From an uncultured Prevotellaceae bacterium (GTDB lineage Bacteria; Bacteroidota; Bacteroidia; Bacteroidales; Bacteroidaceae): a DNA stretch of 11,878 nucleotides. The translations under genes and the position numbers were made by a program. Every line of letters begins with the position of its first letter. The first letter of the stretch is position 1. The stretch lies in the NCBI GenBank assembly GCA_947306845.1, contig CAMZHP010000076.1:1-11878 (forward strand), written 5' to 3'. The notes beneath the pieces were generated by a model, which was not told the DNA's origin, made no database searches, and worked only from the letters and a program-made list of their open reading frames with translations. Of this stretch, positions 1-6,710 are shown piece after piece.

Positions 1-679
1 GAGTGAATTCCTTCTGGTCGAAAATGTTAAAATCCACTCGACGTAATATCTCTACCAATGATACATATTCCGTGCGCATTCCAAGATAATGTTGCAGGAA
101 GTCGGCATCGACAATACTTCCGGCTATGCCCATACATGTATTACCCAATGAGAGGTATGATTTACCTCTTATTGTTGCAACTGCTTGAGCAGATCGAGCA
201 AAGCGTAAGATTTTCTCAGCTACATCGTTTGGAATGCTGTTGTCATCAATATCTTGCACATCATGTCCATAGATGCCGAAAGCCGGAAGACCTTTTTGAG
301 CATGTGCAGCGAGTACGGCAGCCAAATAGACGGCGCCTGGGCGTTCTGTACCATTAAATCCCCAAACGGCCTTTGGATAGTATGGGTTCATGTCCATTGT
401 TTCTGAACCATAACACCAACATGAAGTAACTGTAATTGTCGCACCAACGCCTTCACGCTCGAACATTTCAGCACATGCCGCAGATTCGGCAACACGGCCG
501 ATAGTAGAGTTATAAACAATGCATTCAACAGGACTTCCATCACCATTTCTTAAATTTGATGAAATCAGTGACGCGACAGCTTTGGATAAATTCATCGTTT
601 TCTCTTCAAGGCTTTCACGAACACCGCCTTGACGTCCGTCTATAGTCGGACGAATTCCAATTTTAGGATATTTGTTCAT
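1..679 (-). CDS. fucI: L-fucose isomerase, N-terminal part (cut by window edge)
   Basis: FucI converts L-fucose to L-fuculose, the first cytoplasmic step of fucose catabolism; many family members also accept D-arabinose. Translating the minus strand from the ATG at 679 gives 226 residues with no stop. They match the E. coli enzyme as I remember it nearly throughout: the [12 protein letters not shown] start (residues 5-16), [10 protein letters not shown] (21-30), [11 protein letters not shown] (86-96), [16 protein letters not shown] (106-121), [10 protein letters not shown] (137-146) and [22 protein letters not shown] (173-194). The family is about 590 residues, so roughly 60% lies beyond the left edge. 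The metal-binding and catalytic residues, known to be in the C-terminal two thirds, cannot be checked here. It follows yaaA on the same strand after 175 bases and has its own -7 promoter element, so it is probably a separate transcription unit. Whether fucose permease or kinase genes follow is not visible. Identification is very secure. Confidence 0.97.
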   Translation of the reverse strand, partial: MNKYPKIGIRPTIDGRQGGVRESLEEKTMNLSKAVASLISSNLRNGDGSPVECIVYNSTIGRVAESAACAEMFEREGVGATITVTSCWCYGSETMDMNPYYPKAVWGFNGTERPGAVYLAAVLAAHAQKGLPAFGIYGHDVQDIDDNSIPNDVAEKILRFARSAQAVATIRGKSYLSLGNTCMGIAGSIVDADFLQHYLGMRTEYVSLVEILRRVDFNIFDQKEFT

Positions 680-714
680 AAAGTAGATTATATAGTTTGT
701 TTTGATTTGTGATG

Positions 715-722
715 CAAAGATA
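715..722 (-). promoter_or_regulatory. Bacteroidota-type -7 element upstream of fucI
   Basis: Read on the minus strand this is TATCTTTG, a full match to TAnnTTTG, ending 36 bases before the fucI ATG. No TTG or TTTG is seen at the expected -33 position around 742-747, so the promoter may be weak or activator-dependent, which would suit a sugar-inducible gene. The rest of the 680-854 gap is AT-rich and holds nothing else I recognise. Confidence 0.5.
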
Positions 723-854
723 ATCTTTTATTTTCATTTTATATTCGATATAATCATTTTTCTACTTTTTCTTTATCTTGATAGGGTATTAATAAATAAA
801 CAACAAAATAATATTTCATTCGCTCTATTTATCATAATGCTGATTATGTTGAAT

Positions 855-1607
855 TTAAGAATTTATGAAAAAAGGATGGCTAAGGTCGCCATAGTCCGAT
901 TTGAATTCGAATCCTTCATATTCGAATTTTGTGAGATCCACTGGAGAGTCAAGTTTGTTCTTGATAATGAACCGTGTCATGGCACCACGACAACTTTTGG
1001 CATAGACCGTGACAGACTTGAGCTTGCAGTTTTTCATCACAAGAAATTGTGGTTGGATAATCGTCACTTCCTTGAGCACTTTCTTCCAGTCGAACAAGTG
1101 TTGCATCTCTTCGGTTGCCAAATGCACAAGGATTCCATCATCTGCCTTGACGGAATCTATCAAAAGATCGGTCAACAATGGCTTCCAGTGTTTGAACATG
1201 GTCTGGTCTTCCAAAATCACCTTTCCTTCCATTCTGTATGGGTGTATCATGTCCAAAGGACGCAGCAATCCATATAGGAATGACGTAATCCAAAGATGGT
1301 GTTGAGCAAATAAAAGGTCTCTTTTATCTAAAGAGTTGGCATTCAGACATTTATATGCTTGACCATAATATGCCATAATTGCCGGGAGGCACTCTTTATC
1401 AGCGAAAAACCGCTCATATCTCAACTTGTTCTCGATGGCTAACTGTCTGCTGCACTGGAACATATCCATCAATTCATCCACAGTCCTCTGGCCCATCAGC
1501 AAGGCGAAATGCTCGGCTTCTTTCAGAAACTTTGGTTCAGAGACAAGCGGTGTTTTTGCCTCCGTTGTCTCGTTCATGATCTTTGCGCAAGCGAGTAATA
1601 TCTGCAT
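855..1607 (-). CDS. yaaA: Peroxide stress protein YaaA (DUF328/UPF0246)
   Basis: The 250-residue product aligns along its length with E. coli YaaA (about 258 residues), a cytoplasmic protein that limits free iron and DNA damage during hydrogen peroxide stress. Visible family signatures are the N-terminal strand with ACAK at residues 6-9 (SPAK in E. coli, so the lysine is kept but Ser-Pro is replaced), FAQHHLWITSFLYGLLRPLD (100-119), HPYR (122-125), INLASDEY-like VHLATEEM (161-168) and YAKSCRGAMTRFIIKN (202-217). The ATG at 1607 lies 3 bases after the stop of the upstream hydrolase, which suggests translational coupling. It is the last gene of the minus-strand operon. E. coli yaaA is OxyR-regulated; here transcription appears to come from the operon. 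The fold and family are secure; the physiological role is transferred from E. coli. Confidence 0.93.
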   Translation of the reverse strand: MQILLACAKIMNETTEAKTPLVSEPKFLKEAEHFALLMGQRTVDELMDMFQCSRQLAIENKLRYERFFADKECLPAIMAYYGQAYKCLNANSLDKRDLLFAQHHLWITSFLYGLLRPLDMIHPYRMEGKVILEDQTMFKHWKPLLTDLLIDSVKADDGILVHLATEEMQHLFDWKKVLKEVTIIQPQFLVMKNCKLKSVTVYAKSCRGAMTRFIIKNKLDSPVDLTKFEYEGFEFKSDYGDLSHPFFINS

Positions 1608-1610
1608 GGT

Positions 1611-2291
1611 TCATTGTATTTGATTCATCAGCCAGGCGAAGCCATTGGCTGTCCTTTCGTCGGTATGCTGGAAATGGTTGCCTTTGTTCCATTCCAGAAT
1701 TGCGTTGATGCCCTGTGTGGCCATCAGCTCATGTTGTCTGCGGATGCACTCTCCCACCCTTGCCATGATTGGATTCTTCGTTTTTTCTTCCTTGTCGCCA
1801 AGACTGAGATATACAGAGGTTGCCTTCAACTTGTGTGTCACTGCATAGTTTATCCAGTCAGGATACCATACGGATGGGGATACGGCTGCTACGCCATGGA
1901 ATATCGGTGTCTGATAGCATGACCAAAGGGCAAAGAATCCAGCCAAAGAATATCCTCCTATGAAGCATTTCATCGTATCTGCATCGCATATATGTTTCTT
2001 TTTTAATTCAGGCAACAGCACATTTTTGATAAAAGATAAGGTATGCTCCGCACCATCGCCAAAGGGAGTATTCCCAAAAACTGCGGGAGCATCCCAAGGT
2101 GTCAGCTCACCCAACCAATCCTTCACTTCAAAGGCAACCAAGACAAAGGGTTTCATGGTCTGTGACTCTATGATTTTCACCTCATTGTCCATGACCTCAA
2201 GGTCATGGTTGTCAATGGGCTGTAACAGAAGTATTTCAGGCTGCCCAGTCTTATATATCACACATTTTCTGCCTTCAATTTGTATCTCCAT
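1611..2291 (-). CDS. Alpha/beta-hydrolase, esterase-like, cytoplasmic
   Basis: A 226-residue protein without a signal peptide that looks like a compact alpha/beta-hydrolase of the Fes/IroE/esterase-D type. The nucleophile elbow is GGYSLAG at residues 112-118 (Ser115), after a strand-like KCFIGG segment. A likely acid is Asp166 in SLGDKEEK, and the likely histidine is His206 in KGNHFQHTDERTANGFAWL, close to the C-terminus as expected. AAVSPSVWYPDW (135-146) is typical of this superfamily branch, where the strand after the elbow ends in SPS-W. Substrate cannot be read from sequence; siderophore, S-formylglutathione or acyl esters are all possible for the superfamily. It begins 27 bases after the Ntn hydrolase gene and ends 3 bases before yaaA, so it is clearly operonic. 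The fold and catalytic serine are well supported; the specific reaction is unknown. Confidence 0.85.
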   Translation of the reverse strand: MEIQIEGRKCVIYKTGQPEILLLQPIDNHDLEVMDNEVKIIESQTMKPFVLVAFEVKDWLGELTPWDAPAVFGNTPFGDGAEHTLSFIKNVLLPELKKKHICDADTMKCFIGGYSLAGFFALWSCYQTPIFHGVAAVSPSVWYPDWINYAVTHKLKATSVYLSLGDKEEKTKNPIMARVGECIRRQHELMATQGINAILEWNKGNHFQHTDERTANGFAWLMNQIQ

Positions 2292-2318
2292 AGTTAGGTA
2301 GATGCTATCAGGGTGCGA

Positions 2319-3386
2319 TCAATGTTCTCTCTTTAATTTGAAATGGAAGGGTTTGTTGAACTGCCGACGCGAGTAATATGTGACAGAGGGAGATGTAAGA
2401 TCCATCACCATTGTCCACGCGGTGCCTAGGAAATCGTCTCTCTGAGGTTGTGACACAGAAAAGATAGCTTCGTTCAGTTGTTGAAGATTCATCACGTCAC
2501 CAGTCTTTTCCATCAGCTGGCAGAGCCTTTCATACCGATGATCCCCTTCAATAAGTCCTACGCCACGCTTCTTCTCACAAAGGTAATGGTTAGCCACGAC
2601 AGGAGAGTCCATGACCACCATCTTGTTGTCAACATATTCCACCACCACGCTCTTGCCTGATGCATCGGCCATAGCATAGTGATGTGCCGCGCCAATGTCA
2701 GAATGCATGTCTATTCCCCGTAGCAGTTCCAAGGCTTCATCCACACTGGCAGCATTTTTTAACAGATAGCAGATAGCAGACGTAGTAGTCAGCGCAGGCT
2801 TTCCTGTATTCTGATGTGTCTCTACCTTATCTCCAGCCATAAGGTCAGCAATGGCAAATCCTTTTTCGTTGATTCCGTCCAGGGCGAAGAAAAGACATGT
2901 CAGAGACATATACTGATTGGAAAAGCCTTCTGGAACCCATCCGTCACCGAAACCGAAATACTCAACATTAAAAGTCGTGATGGACTCATAGCCATGCTTA
3001 GGCAGGGTGTGCATGATCATGGCTGTGGCTGATGTGTAGTCGAAGTTCCTGCCCATCAACACCTTGTTGTCCGATGTGCGGGTGGTGAGGGCAGAACAGC
3101 CATGTCTGGCTGGGATAACATCAGGTGCGGGAGGGTTATAATGACCTTTCGAAAGGAAGTTGATTATATATTCCTGAAGTTCTGCAGCATTTCGTCCACC
3201 ACCCTTCTCCATCAATGCGTCAAAACCGTCATCCCCCTCATACTCCATATAATATAGTCCCTCGTCCAATTTCTCGACAGACATTGCTCCTTTGACAAGT
3301 GAACCGAAGATAGTCCACATATAAACGCCGAAAGCGATAATTAGTATGAGAAGACACCATGAGAATACTTTAATTACTTTCTTCAT
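2319..3386 (-). CDS. Membrane-anchored linear amide C-N hydrolase (Ntn, C45/choloylglycine hydrolase-like)
   Basis: A 355-residue protein with one hydrophobic segment (about 7-27, after KK-IK) that would anchor it in the inner membrane with the enzyme domain in the periplasm. The catalytic domain starts at Cys97 in ARHGCSAL. Arg113 and Asp116 follow in GRNFDY, the same Cys+16/Cys+19 spacing as Cys2, Arg18 and Asp21 of bile salt hydrolases. Further family marks are LDGINEKGFAIADL (169-182), MADASGKSVVVEY (239-251), VVANHYL with candidate Asn266, and GDHRYERLCQL (281-291). These enzymes cleave non-peptide amide bonds (bile acid conjugates, penicillin V, N-acyl amides) using an N-terminal cysteine freed by autocleavage. 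Here cleavage before Cys97 would have to remove about 96 residues, as in acid ceramidase/NAAA-type precursors, rather than only a start Met or signal peptide. Lying 30 bases downstream of the thioredoxin gene, it is operonic. Family is secure; substrate is not. Confidence 0.88.
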   Translation of the reverse strand: MKKVIKVFSWCLLILIIAFGVYMWTIFGSLVKGAMSVEKLDEGLYYMEYEGDDGFDALMEKGGGRNAAELQEYIINFLSKGHYNPPAPDVIPARHGCSALTTRTSDNKVLMGRNFDYTSATAMIMHTLPKHGYESITTFNVEYFGFGDGWVPEGFSNQYMSLTCLFFALDGINEKGFAIADLMAGDKVETHQNTGKPALTTTSAICYLLKNAASVDEALELLRGIDMHSDIGAAHHYAMADASGKSVVVEYVDNKMVVMDSPVVANHYLCEKKRGVGLIEGDHRYERLCQLMEKTGDVMNLQQLNEAIFSVSQPQRDDFLGTAWTMVMDLTSPSVTYYSRRQFNKPFHFKLKREH

Positions 3387-3416
3387 TATAAAAAAATAAT
3401 TTTTTGTTCAACAGCC

Positions 3417-3755
3417 TCATGTCATTTCATTGACATTTGAATAACTAATATATCGGTTGATTTTCTGTTCCAGCTCTACCATATCAATGAATTGGGAACC
3501 ACGAAAGACTTCCTTTTCATCCATCAGCAACAATACCGTCGGGCCTGAATAGACCAGAAAACGCCCTGCAATCAGCGGTTCTTCGCAGATATCAGTATAG
3601 AAAGAACATAGGGATGGGTAGCGTTCTGCCAGTTGCCCCACCCTATCCATCATGACGTTGCAGACCCCACAGTCGGGAGCCTTGATGAAGAAGAGACACA
3701 GGCGATTGTCAGCCAACGTCTGCTCTATATCCTTGATGTTCGTCAGGTGTTCCAT
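3417..3755 (-). CDS. Thioredoxin-fold protein with CGVC motif
   Basis: A small cytoplasmic thioredoxin-like protein. From the ATG at 3755 it is 112 residues; an in-frame GTG at 3782 would add nine polar residues (NSSHDKK-rich). I prefer the ATG because MEHLTNIKDIEQ begins the expected first helix and neither start has a recognisable ribosome binding site. The redox motif is FFIKAPDCGVCNVM, with the two cysteines at residues 29 and 32 of the short form, and the cis-proline is in YSGPTVLLLMDEKEVFRG. CGVC differs from the CGPC of thioredoxin, so its redox potential and partner are likely different. There is no signal peptide, so it is not a periplasmic TlpA/ResA type. It sits between the lipoprotein gene and the Ntn hydrolase, with 30 bases to the latter. 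Disulfide reductase or bacilliredoxin-like activity is inferred only from the motif. Confidence 0.82.
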   Translation of the reverse strand: MEHLTNIKDIEQTLADNRLCLFFIKAPDCGVCNVMMDRVGQLAERYPSLCSFYTDICEEPLIAGRFLVYSGPTVLLLMDEKEVFRGSQFIDMVELEQKINRYISYSNVNEMT

Positions 3756-3839
3756 TTTTTTATCATGGGAGGAATTTTTCACGCAATGGAGAATTTTACA
3801 GAGGCTCGGTTATCGACAACTAGCTGGGGCTTCTGTTCC

Positions 3840-4790
3840 TTAATAATCAGTGTTTCCGAGACCGGTAAAAGGCTCGTTGTATTCAATCAGATTCTCTATC
3901 AGCCTTTTGTTCCATAGTTCCACTTCATTGGGATGTTTTTTGGCTTTCAGCTTGTCCAGCATGACTTGCCAGAAGGGTTTGTCGAAATTGTCTGTGATAA
4001 AGCCGACGTCAAGGACATCTGTACTGAGCCATGGCCACCCCGGGTCTTTGGCATAACGCAGGATGATGCTGTTCTCGCGATCATATTTAACATCGAAGTC
4101 ACCTGTCTGAGGATTGGGAATGCAATAGTGCAGGTTGAGACCCTTGTCTGCCGGTGAGAAAACCAGATGTAAGCGGCCTGGTGAGAGACGGATTTTGTCG
4201 GTCAGGTCCCCTTTGCCATCTTCGATAAAGAAATAGCTCAGTTCGGGGCTGTCCGGAAGTATGGGTCCGCTCATCGTGTCATCGGTGATGGTGATGGCAC
4301 CGTCATCGGTTGGCTCAAATCGGCTTTTCAGAATACGACGGTAAGCCCTGTCGCGGTATGCAATCAGGTCATCACAGTTGAAAACAGAAAAGAGCATCAT
4401 TTTGTCGCTATATGCTGTCAGTGTAGTAATGTCACCCACTTTCTCTGCCACGAACCGGGCACTTTGCCCTATCATGTCATGTTTCCCGGATGTCTCTTGA
4501 TAAACACCGTCACCCATAGATTTCAGGTAGAGTGTCAGATGTCCTGAAGAGCCTGTGATGACGAAAAGGTCGCCTTCTTTCGACACGCTCATGGCTCCCA
4601 TGTCCCAAGCAACGAATTGGCTGATGCCATCAATGGAAACGTTTTTCTTGGAGGCCTTCTCCGTTGATGTGGCGGCTTCTTGTTGGTTCGTCTGAGCCGA
4701 GTCGTTGTCGGCATTGGCGTTTTTGGATCCACAGGCTATCAGAAATGAGAAAGCCAAAGCTATTTGAAAAATCACTTTTTTATTATTCAT
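3840..4790 (-). CDS. Unrecognised lipoprotein
   Basis: A 316-residue protein beginning MNNKK, with a hydrophobic stretch (6-19) and a lipobox LIAC whose Cys20 would be lipidated; the first residues after it are GSKN, followed by a polar Asp/Gln/Thr-rich linker to about residue 50. I start it at the ATG at 4790. The frame stays open upstream to 4922, but that extension overlaps the patatin gene and would bury the signal sequence. The mature part is rich in beta-strand-like and Asp/Gly segments and contains no motif I can name. Notable stretches are WDMGAMSVSKEGDLFVITG (62-80), the cysteine in VFNCDDLIAYRDRAYRRIL, and a C-terminal charged helix with NEVELWNKRLIENLIEY. It is 22 bases downstream of the patatin gene and presumably co-transcribed. 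It might bind or present a substrate for the neighbouring hydrolases, but nothing in the sequence proves that. Confidence 0.85.
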   Translation of the reverse strand: MNNKKVIFQIALAFSFLIACGSKNANADNDSAQTNQQEAATSTEKASKKNVSIDGISQFVAWDMGAMSVSKEGDLFVITGSSGHLTLYLKSMGDGVYQETSGKHDMIGQSARFVAEKVGDITTLTAYSDKMMLFSVFNCDDLIAYRDRAYRRILKSRFEPTDDGAITITDDTMSGPILPDSPELSYFFIEDGKGDLTDKIRLSPGRLHLVFSPADKGLNLHYCIPNPQTGDFDVKYDRENSIILRYAKDPGWPWLSTDVLDVGFITDNFDKPFWQVMLDKLKAKKHPNEVELWNKRLIENLIEYNEPFTGLGNTDY

Positions 4791-4812
4791 GTCATTGTAT
4801 GTTTTGGGGGTG

Positions 4813-5769
4813 TTACTTGCTGTTTCTTGGCTTTGATGGTGAGCCGTTTTGACGTGAAGATGACCGTGATGGCGACTTGAATTTGCTAACAGCCTTCTGC
4901 GTTTTCTGTCGCCCGATGGCAATCAGACGCTCGGATTTGTCATAATCAAAACTGCCATAACGGCTCATCTGAATGTCAACAAGAATGTCGGGGTTCATCA
5001 ACTGTGCCATCAGTTTGGCATTCTGACGAATCATCATCGAGCTGGTTCGTGTGAGCATTGTGTAGTAGTTGAAATCAATATTGTCAGGAATCAGCTTGTT
5101 GAGAATCTGCGTGGCCAGCGATTTGCTGCTTTTGCGGCGCTCGGAGATCTCATGCTTCATGTTCTCCTGGGCTTTGTAATCCTGTCCACTGACATCCACT
5201 CCTATTAGCAGGTCGTCTTTATGGCGTTCCACACGGTTCAGTGGAATGGGATTGACCACGCCGCCGTCGATGAGTATCATCCCGTCGCGCTGCACGGGCT
5301 TGTAGAATGACGGAAGGGAAATGCTGGCGCGGATGGCTTCGAAGAGACTGCCGGTGCGGAATATCACTTCGCGCCCCGACACCCAGTCGGTTGCCACAGC
5401 ACAATAGGGGATTGGAAGGTCCTCAATGGCTACGTCCGGCACAAACTCCATGATGGCCTCAATGATGCGGTCGCCCTTGACGATATGGTTCAGCGACAAG
5501 GAAAAATCGGTCAGTTCCAACATCCTCTTGCGGTCGATGCCCTTCATCCATTCCCGGAATTCTTCCAGTTTTCCTGTGGCATAGACTCCGCCGATAAGGG
5601 CTCCCATGCTGCAGCCGGCTAACGAGGAGATGTGATAACCTTCCTCTTCCAGTACCTCGATGGCTCCGATATGTGCAAGGCCTCGGGCGCCACCGCTCGA
5701 CAGCGCCAATGCGACATCTTTCCTTTCGGGTTTATCTATACCTGTCAGTCTCAGCAGTTTCTCTAACAT
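4813..5769 (-). CDS. Patatin-like phospholipase (RssA/YchK type)
   Basis: A 318-residue patatin-family lipid acyl hydrolase. The N-terminal Rossmann-like domain has the oxyanion motif SSGGARGLAHIGA (24-36), the nucleophile GCSMGALIGG with Ser54 in GxSxG, and the acid in LIDGGVVNPIPLNRV with Asp168 (DGG), so the Ser-Asp dyad is complete. FRTGSLFEAIRASISLPSFYKPV (137-159) is also characteristic. There is no signal peptide, so it should act in the cytoplasm or at the inner face of the membrane on phospholipids or other acyl esters. The last 24 residues (295-318) are rich in Ser, Arg, Lys and Pro, an apparently disordered basic tail that could favour contact with acidic membranes or nucleic acid; this is inference. 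It is the first gene of the minus-strand operon, 30 bases from a good -7 element. Some family members are phospholipases and others have no assigned substrate. Confidence 0.92.
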   Translation of the reverse strand: MLEKLLRLTGIDKPERKDVALALSSGGARGLAHIGAIEVLEEEGYHISSLAGCSMGALIGGVYATGKLEEFREWMKGIDRKRMLELTDFSLSLNHIVKGDRIIEAIMEFVPDVAIEDLPIPYCAVATDWVSGREVIFRTGSLFEAIRASISLPSFYKPVQRDGMILIDGGVVNPIPLNRVERHKDDLLIGVDVSGQDYKAQENMKHEISERRKSSKSLATQILNKLIPDNIDFNYYTMLTRTSSMMIRQNAKLMAQLMNPDILVDIQMSRYGSFDYDKSERLIAIGRQKTQKAVSKFKSPSRSSSRQNGSPSKPRNSK

Positions 5770-5798
5770 TCGTTCTGATTTTAATCACAATTCGACCA

Positions 5799-5828
5799 CA
5801 AATATACAAATATTCATCCATATTTCAA
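5799..5828 (-). promoter_or_regulatory. Promoter for the patatin-to-yaaA operon
   Basis: On the minus strand TTG (5828-5826) is followed after 19 bases by TATATTTG (5806-5799), matching the Bacteroidota TTTG-N19-21-TAnnTTTG pattern except that the base before TTG is G rather than T. The -7 element ends 30 bases from the ATG at 5769, leaving a short leader. Confidence 0.65.
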
Positions 5829-5894
5829 CAATTTTGACTGTTTTTTACCATCAAAGAGATTGTCCATCCGCCCGAACAGGTAAAGTACTTTTTT

Positions 5895-5904
5895 ACACTA
5901 GTGT
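5895..5904. promoter_or_regulatory. Perfect 10-base palindrome in the divergent control region
   Basis: ACACTAGTGT is its own reverse complement and lies between the two divergent promoters, about 50-60 bases upstream of the plus-strand -7 element and about 90 bases from the minus-strand one. The position would suit a dimeric regulator. A single 10-base palindrome in a 212-base gap is only suggestive. Confidence 0.25.
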
Positions 5905-5948
5905 CCTCGAATATCCATGAATTTTTCATAAATAATTTATTTTTTCAT

Positions 5949-5956
5949 TATATTTG
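5949..5956 (+). promoter_or_regulatory. Bacteroidota-type -7 element upstream of the cyclophilin gene
   Basis: TATATTTG matches TAnnTTTG and is followed 25 bases later by the ATG at 5982. No TTG is visible at the expected -33 position (about 5926-5930), where the sequence is AT-rich. It probably serves the cyclophilin, repeat-protein, guaD and murQ run. Confidence 0.55.
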
Positions 5957-5981
5957 CACCTTGGAACAAAGTAAAGCAATT

Positions 5982-6710
5982 ATGAAAGTAAAAATACAGA
6001 CTATGTTGGGCGACATCGTTGTTCGCCTGTATGACGAGACTCCTCTCCACCGTGACAATTTCGTAAAGCTGGCAAAAGAGGGCTATTATGACGGAACGCT
6101 GTTCCACAGGGTTATCAAAGATTTCATGGTGCAGGGCGGCGACCCAGACTCAAAGGGTGCTCCCGCCGGAAAGATGCTGGGAATGGGCGGCCCGGATTAC
6201 ACCATCGAGGCCGAGATCAAGGACACGCTGTTCCATAAGCGAGGTGCATTGGCTGCCGCCAGACAGGGAGACCAGGTGAACCCCGAGCGCAGGAGCAGCG
6301 GTTCGCAGTTCTATATCGCCTGGGGGCAGGTGTACAATGAAGGTCAGTTGCGCCAGTTCTCCAAGCAGATGCGTATGCAGCGTGTCCAGGCTGCCTTTAA
6401 TGATCTTGCCGCAGAGCACCGCTCAGAGATCATTCAGATGCGTAAAGACCGCGACCGCGCCGGACTTCAGGAGTTGCAGGACCGTTTGATTGCGGAAGCT
6501 GAGAAACGTGTCGGCAATGTCGGCCTTTCCGATGAGCAAATACGGGTTTACTCCACCATCGGCGGCGTGCCCCATCTTGACGGGCAATACACCGTGTTTG
6601 GAGAGGTGGAGGAAGGTCTTGATGTCGTGGAGATGATCCAGGGCACTGCCACGGGACGTGGTGACCGACCGCTTGATGATATTGAAATGAGGGTTTCTGT
6701 TATAGAATGA
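5982..6710 (+). CDS. Peptidyl-prolyl cis-trans isomerase, cyclophilin type, with charged insert
   Basis: This 242-residue cyclophilin should catalyse cis-trans isomerisation of X-Pro bonds during folding. No signal peptide is present, so it is probably cytoplasmic. I chose the ATG at 5982 because MKVKIQTMLGDIVVRLYD is the expected first strand and the -7 element lies just upstream; the frame is open further up but would start inside the promoter. Active-site landmarks are FHRVIKDFMVQGGD (41-54, Arg43 corresponding to Arg55 of human CypA), GSQFYIAWG (107-115) and HLDGQYTVFGEV (198-209). Between the last two lies an insert of about 70 residues (119-190), highly charged and helix-like (RQFSKQMRMQRVQAAF, EIIQMRKDRDRAGLQELQ), probably a coiled coil; this explains the length against about 165 for a minimal PpiB. 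Similar inserts occur in other Bacteroidota cyclophilins as I recall. It overlaps the next gene by 4 bases. Confidence 0.95.
   Translation: MKVKIQTMLGDIVVRLYDETPLHRDNFVKLAKEGYYDGTLFHRVIKDFMVQGGDPDSKGAPAGKMLGMGGPDYTIEAEIKDTLFHKRGALAAARQGDQVNPERRSSGSQFYIAWGQVYNEGQLRQFSKQMRMQRVQAAFNDLAAEHRSEIIQMRKDRDRAGLQELQDRLIAEAEKRVGNVGLSDEQIRVYSTIGGVPHLDGQYTVFGEVEEGLDVVEMIQGTATGRGDRPLDDIEMRVSVIE

Noticed and set aside
833..848. Inverted repeat CATAAT-GCTG-ATTATG just after yaaA
   Set aside because: The stem is only six AT-rich pairs and is not followed by a U tract on the minus strand, so it is not a convincing terminator.
702..1277. Plus-strand open frame of 191 codons opposite yaaA
   Set aside because: It is antisense to a clearly conserved gene and begins in the AT-rich gap; the product resembles no family I know.
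3756..3782. GTG start adding nine residues to the thioredoxin-fold protein
   Set aside because: It cannot be excluded, but the added residues are polar and unstructured, no ribosome binding site favours it, and the ATG at 3755 starts the expected first helix.
4791..4922. Upstream extension of the lipoprotein frame by 44 codons
   Set aside because: It overlaps the patatin coding region, has an odd His/Arg-rich composition, and would place the lipobox signal internally. The ATG at 4790 gives a normal lipoprotein start.
5901..5981. Extension of the cyclophilin to a GTG at 5901
   Set aside because: This stretch contains the -7 promoter element and encodes no cyclophilin-like residues; the core fold begins at the ATG at 5982.
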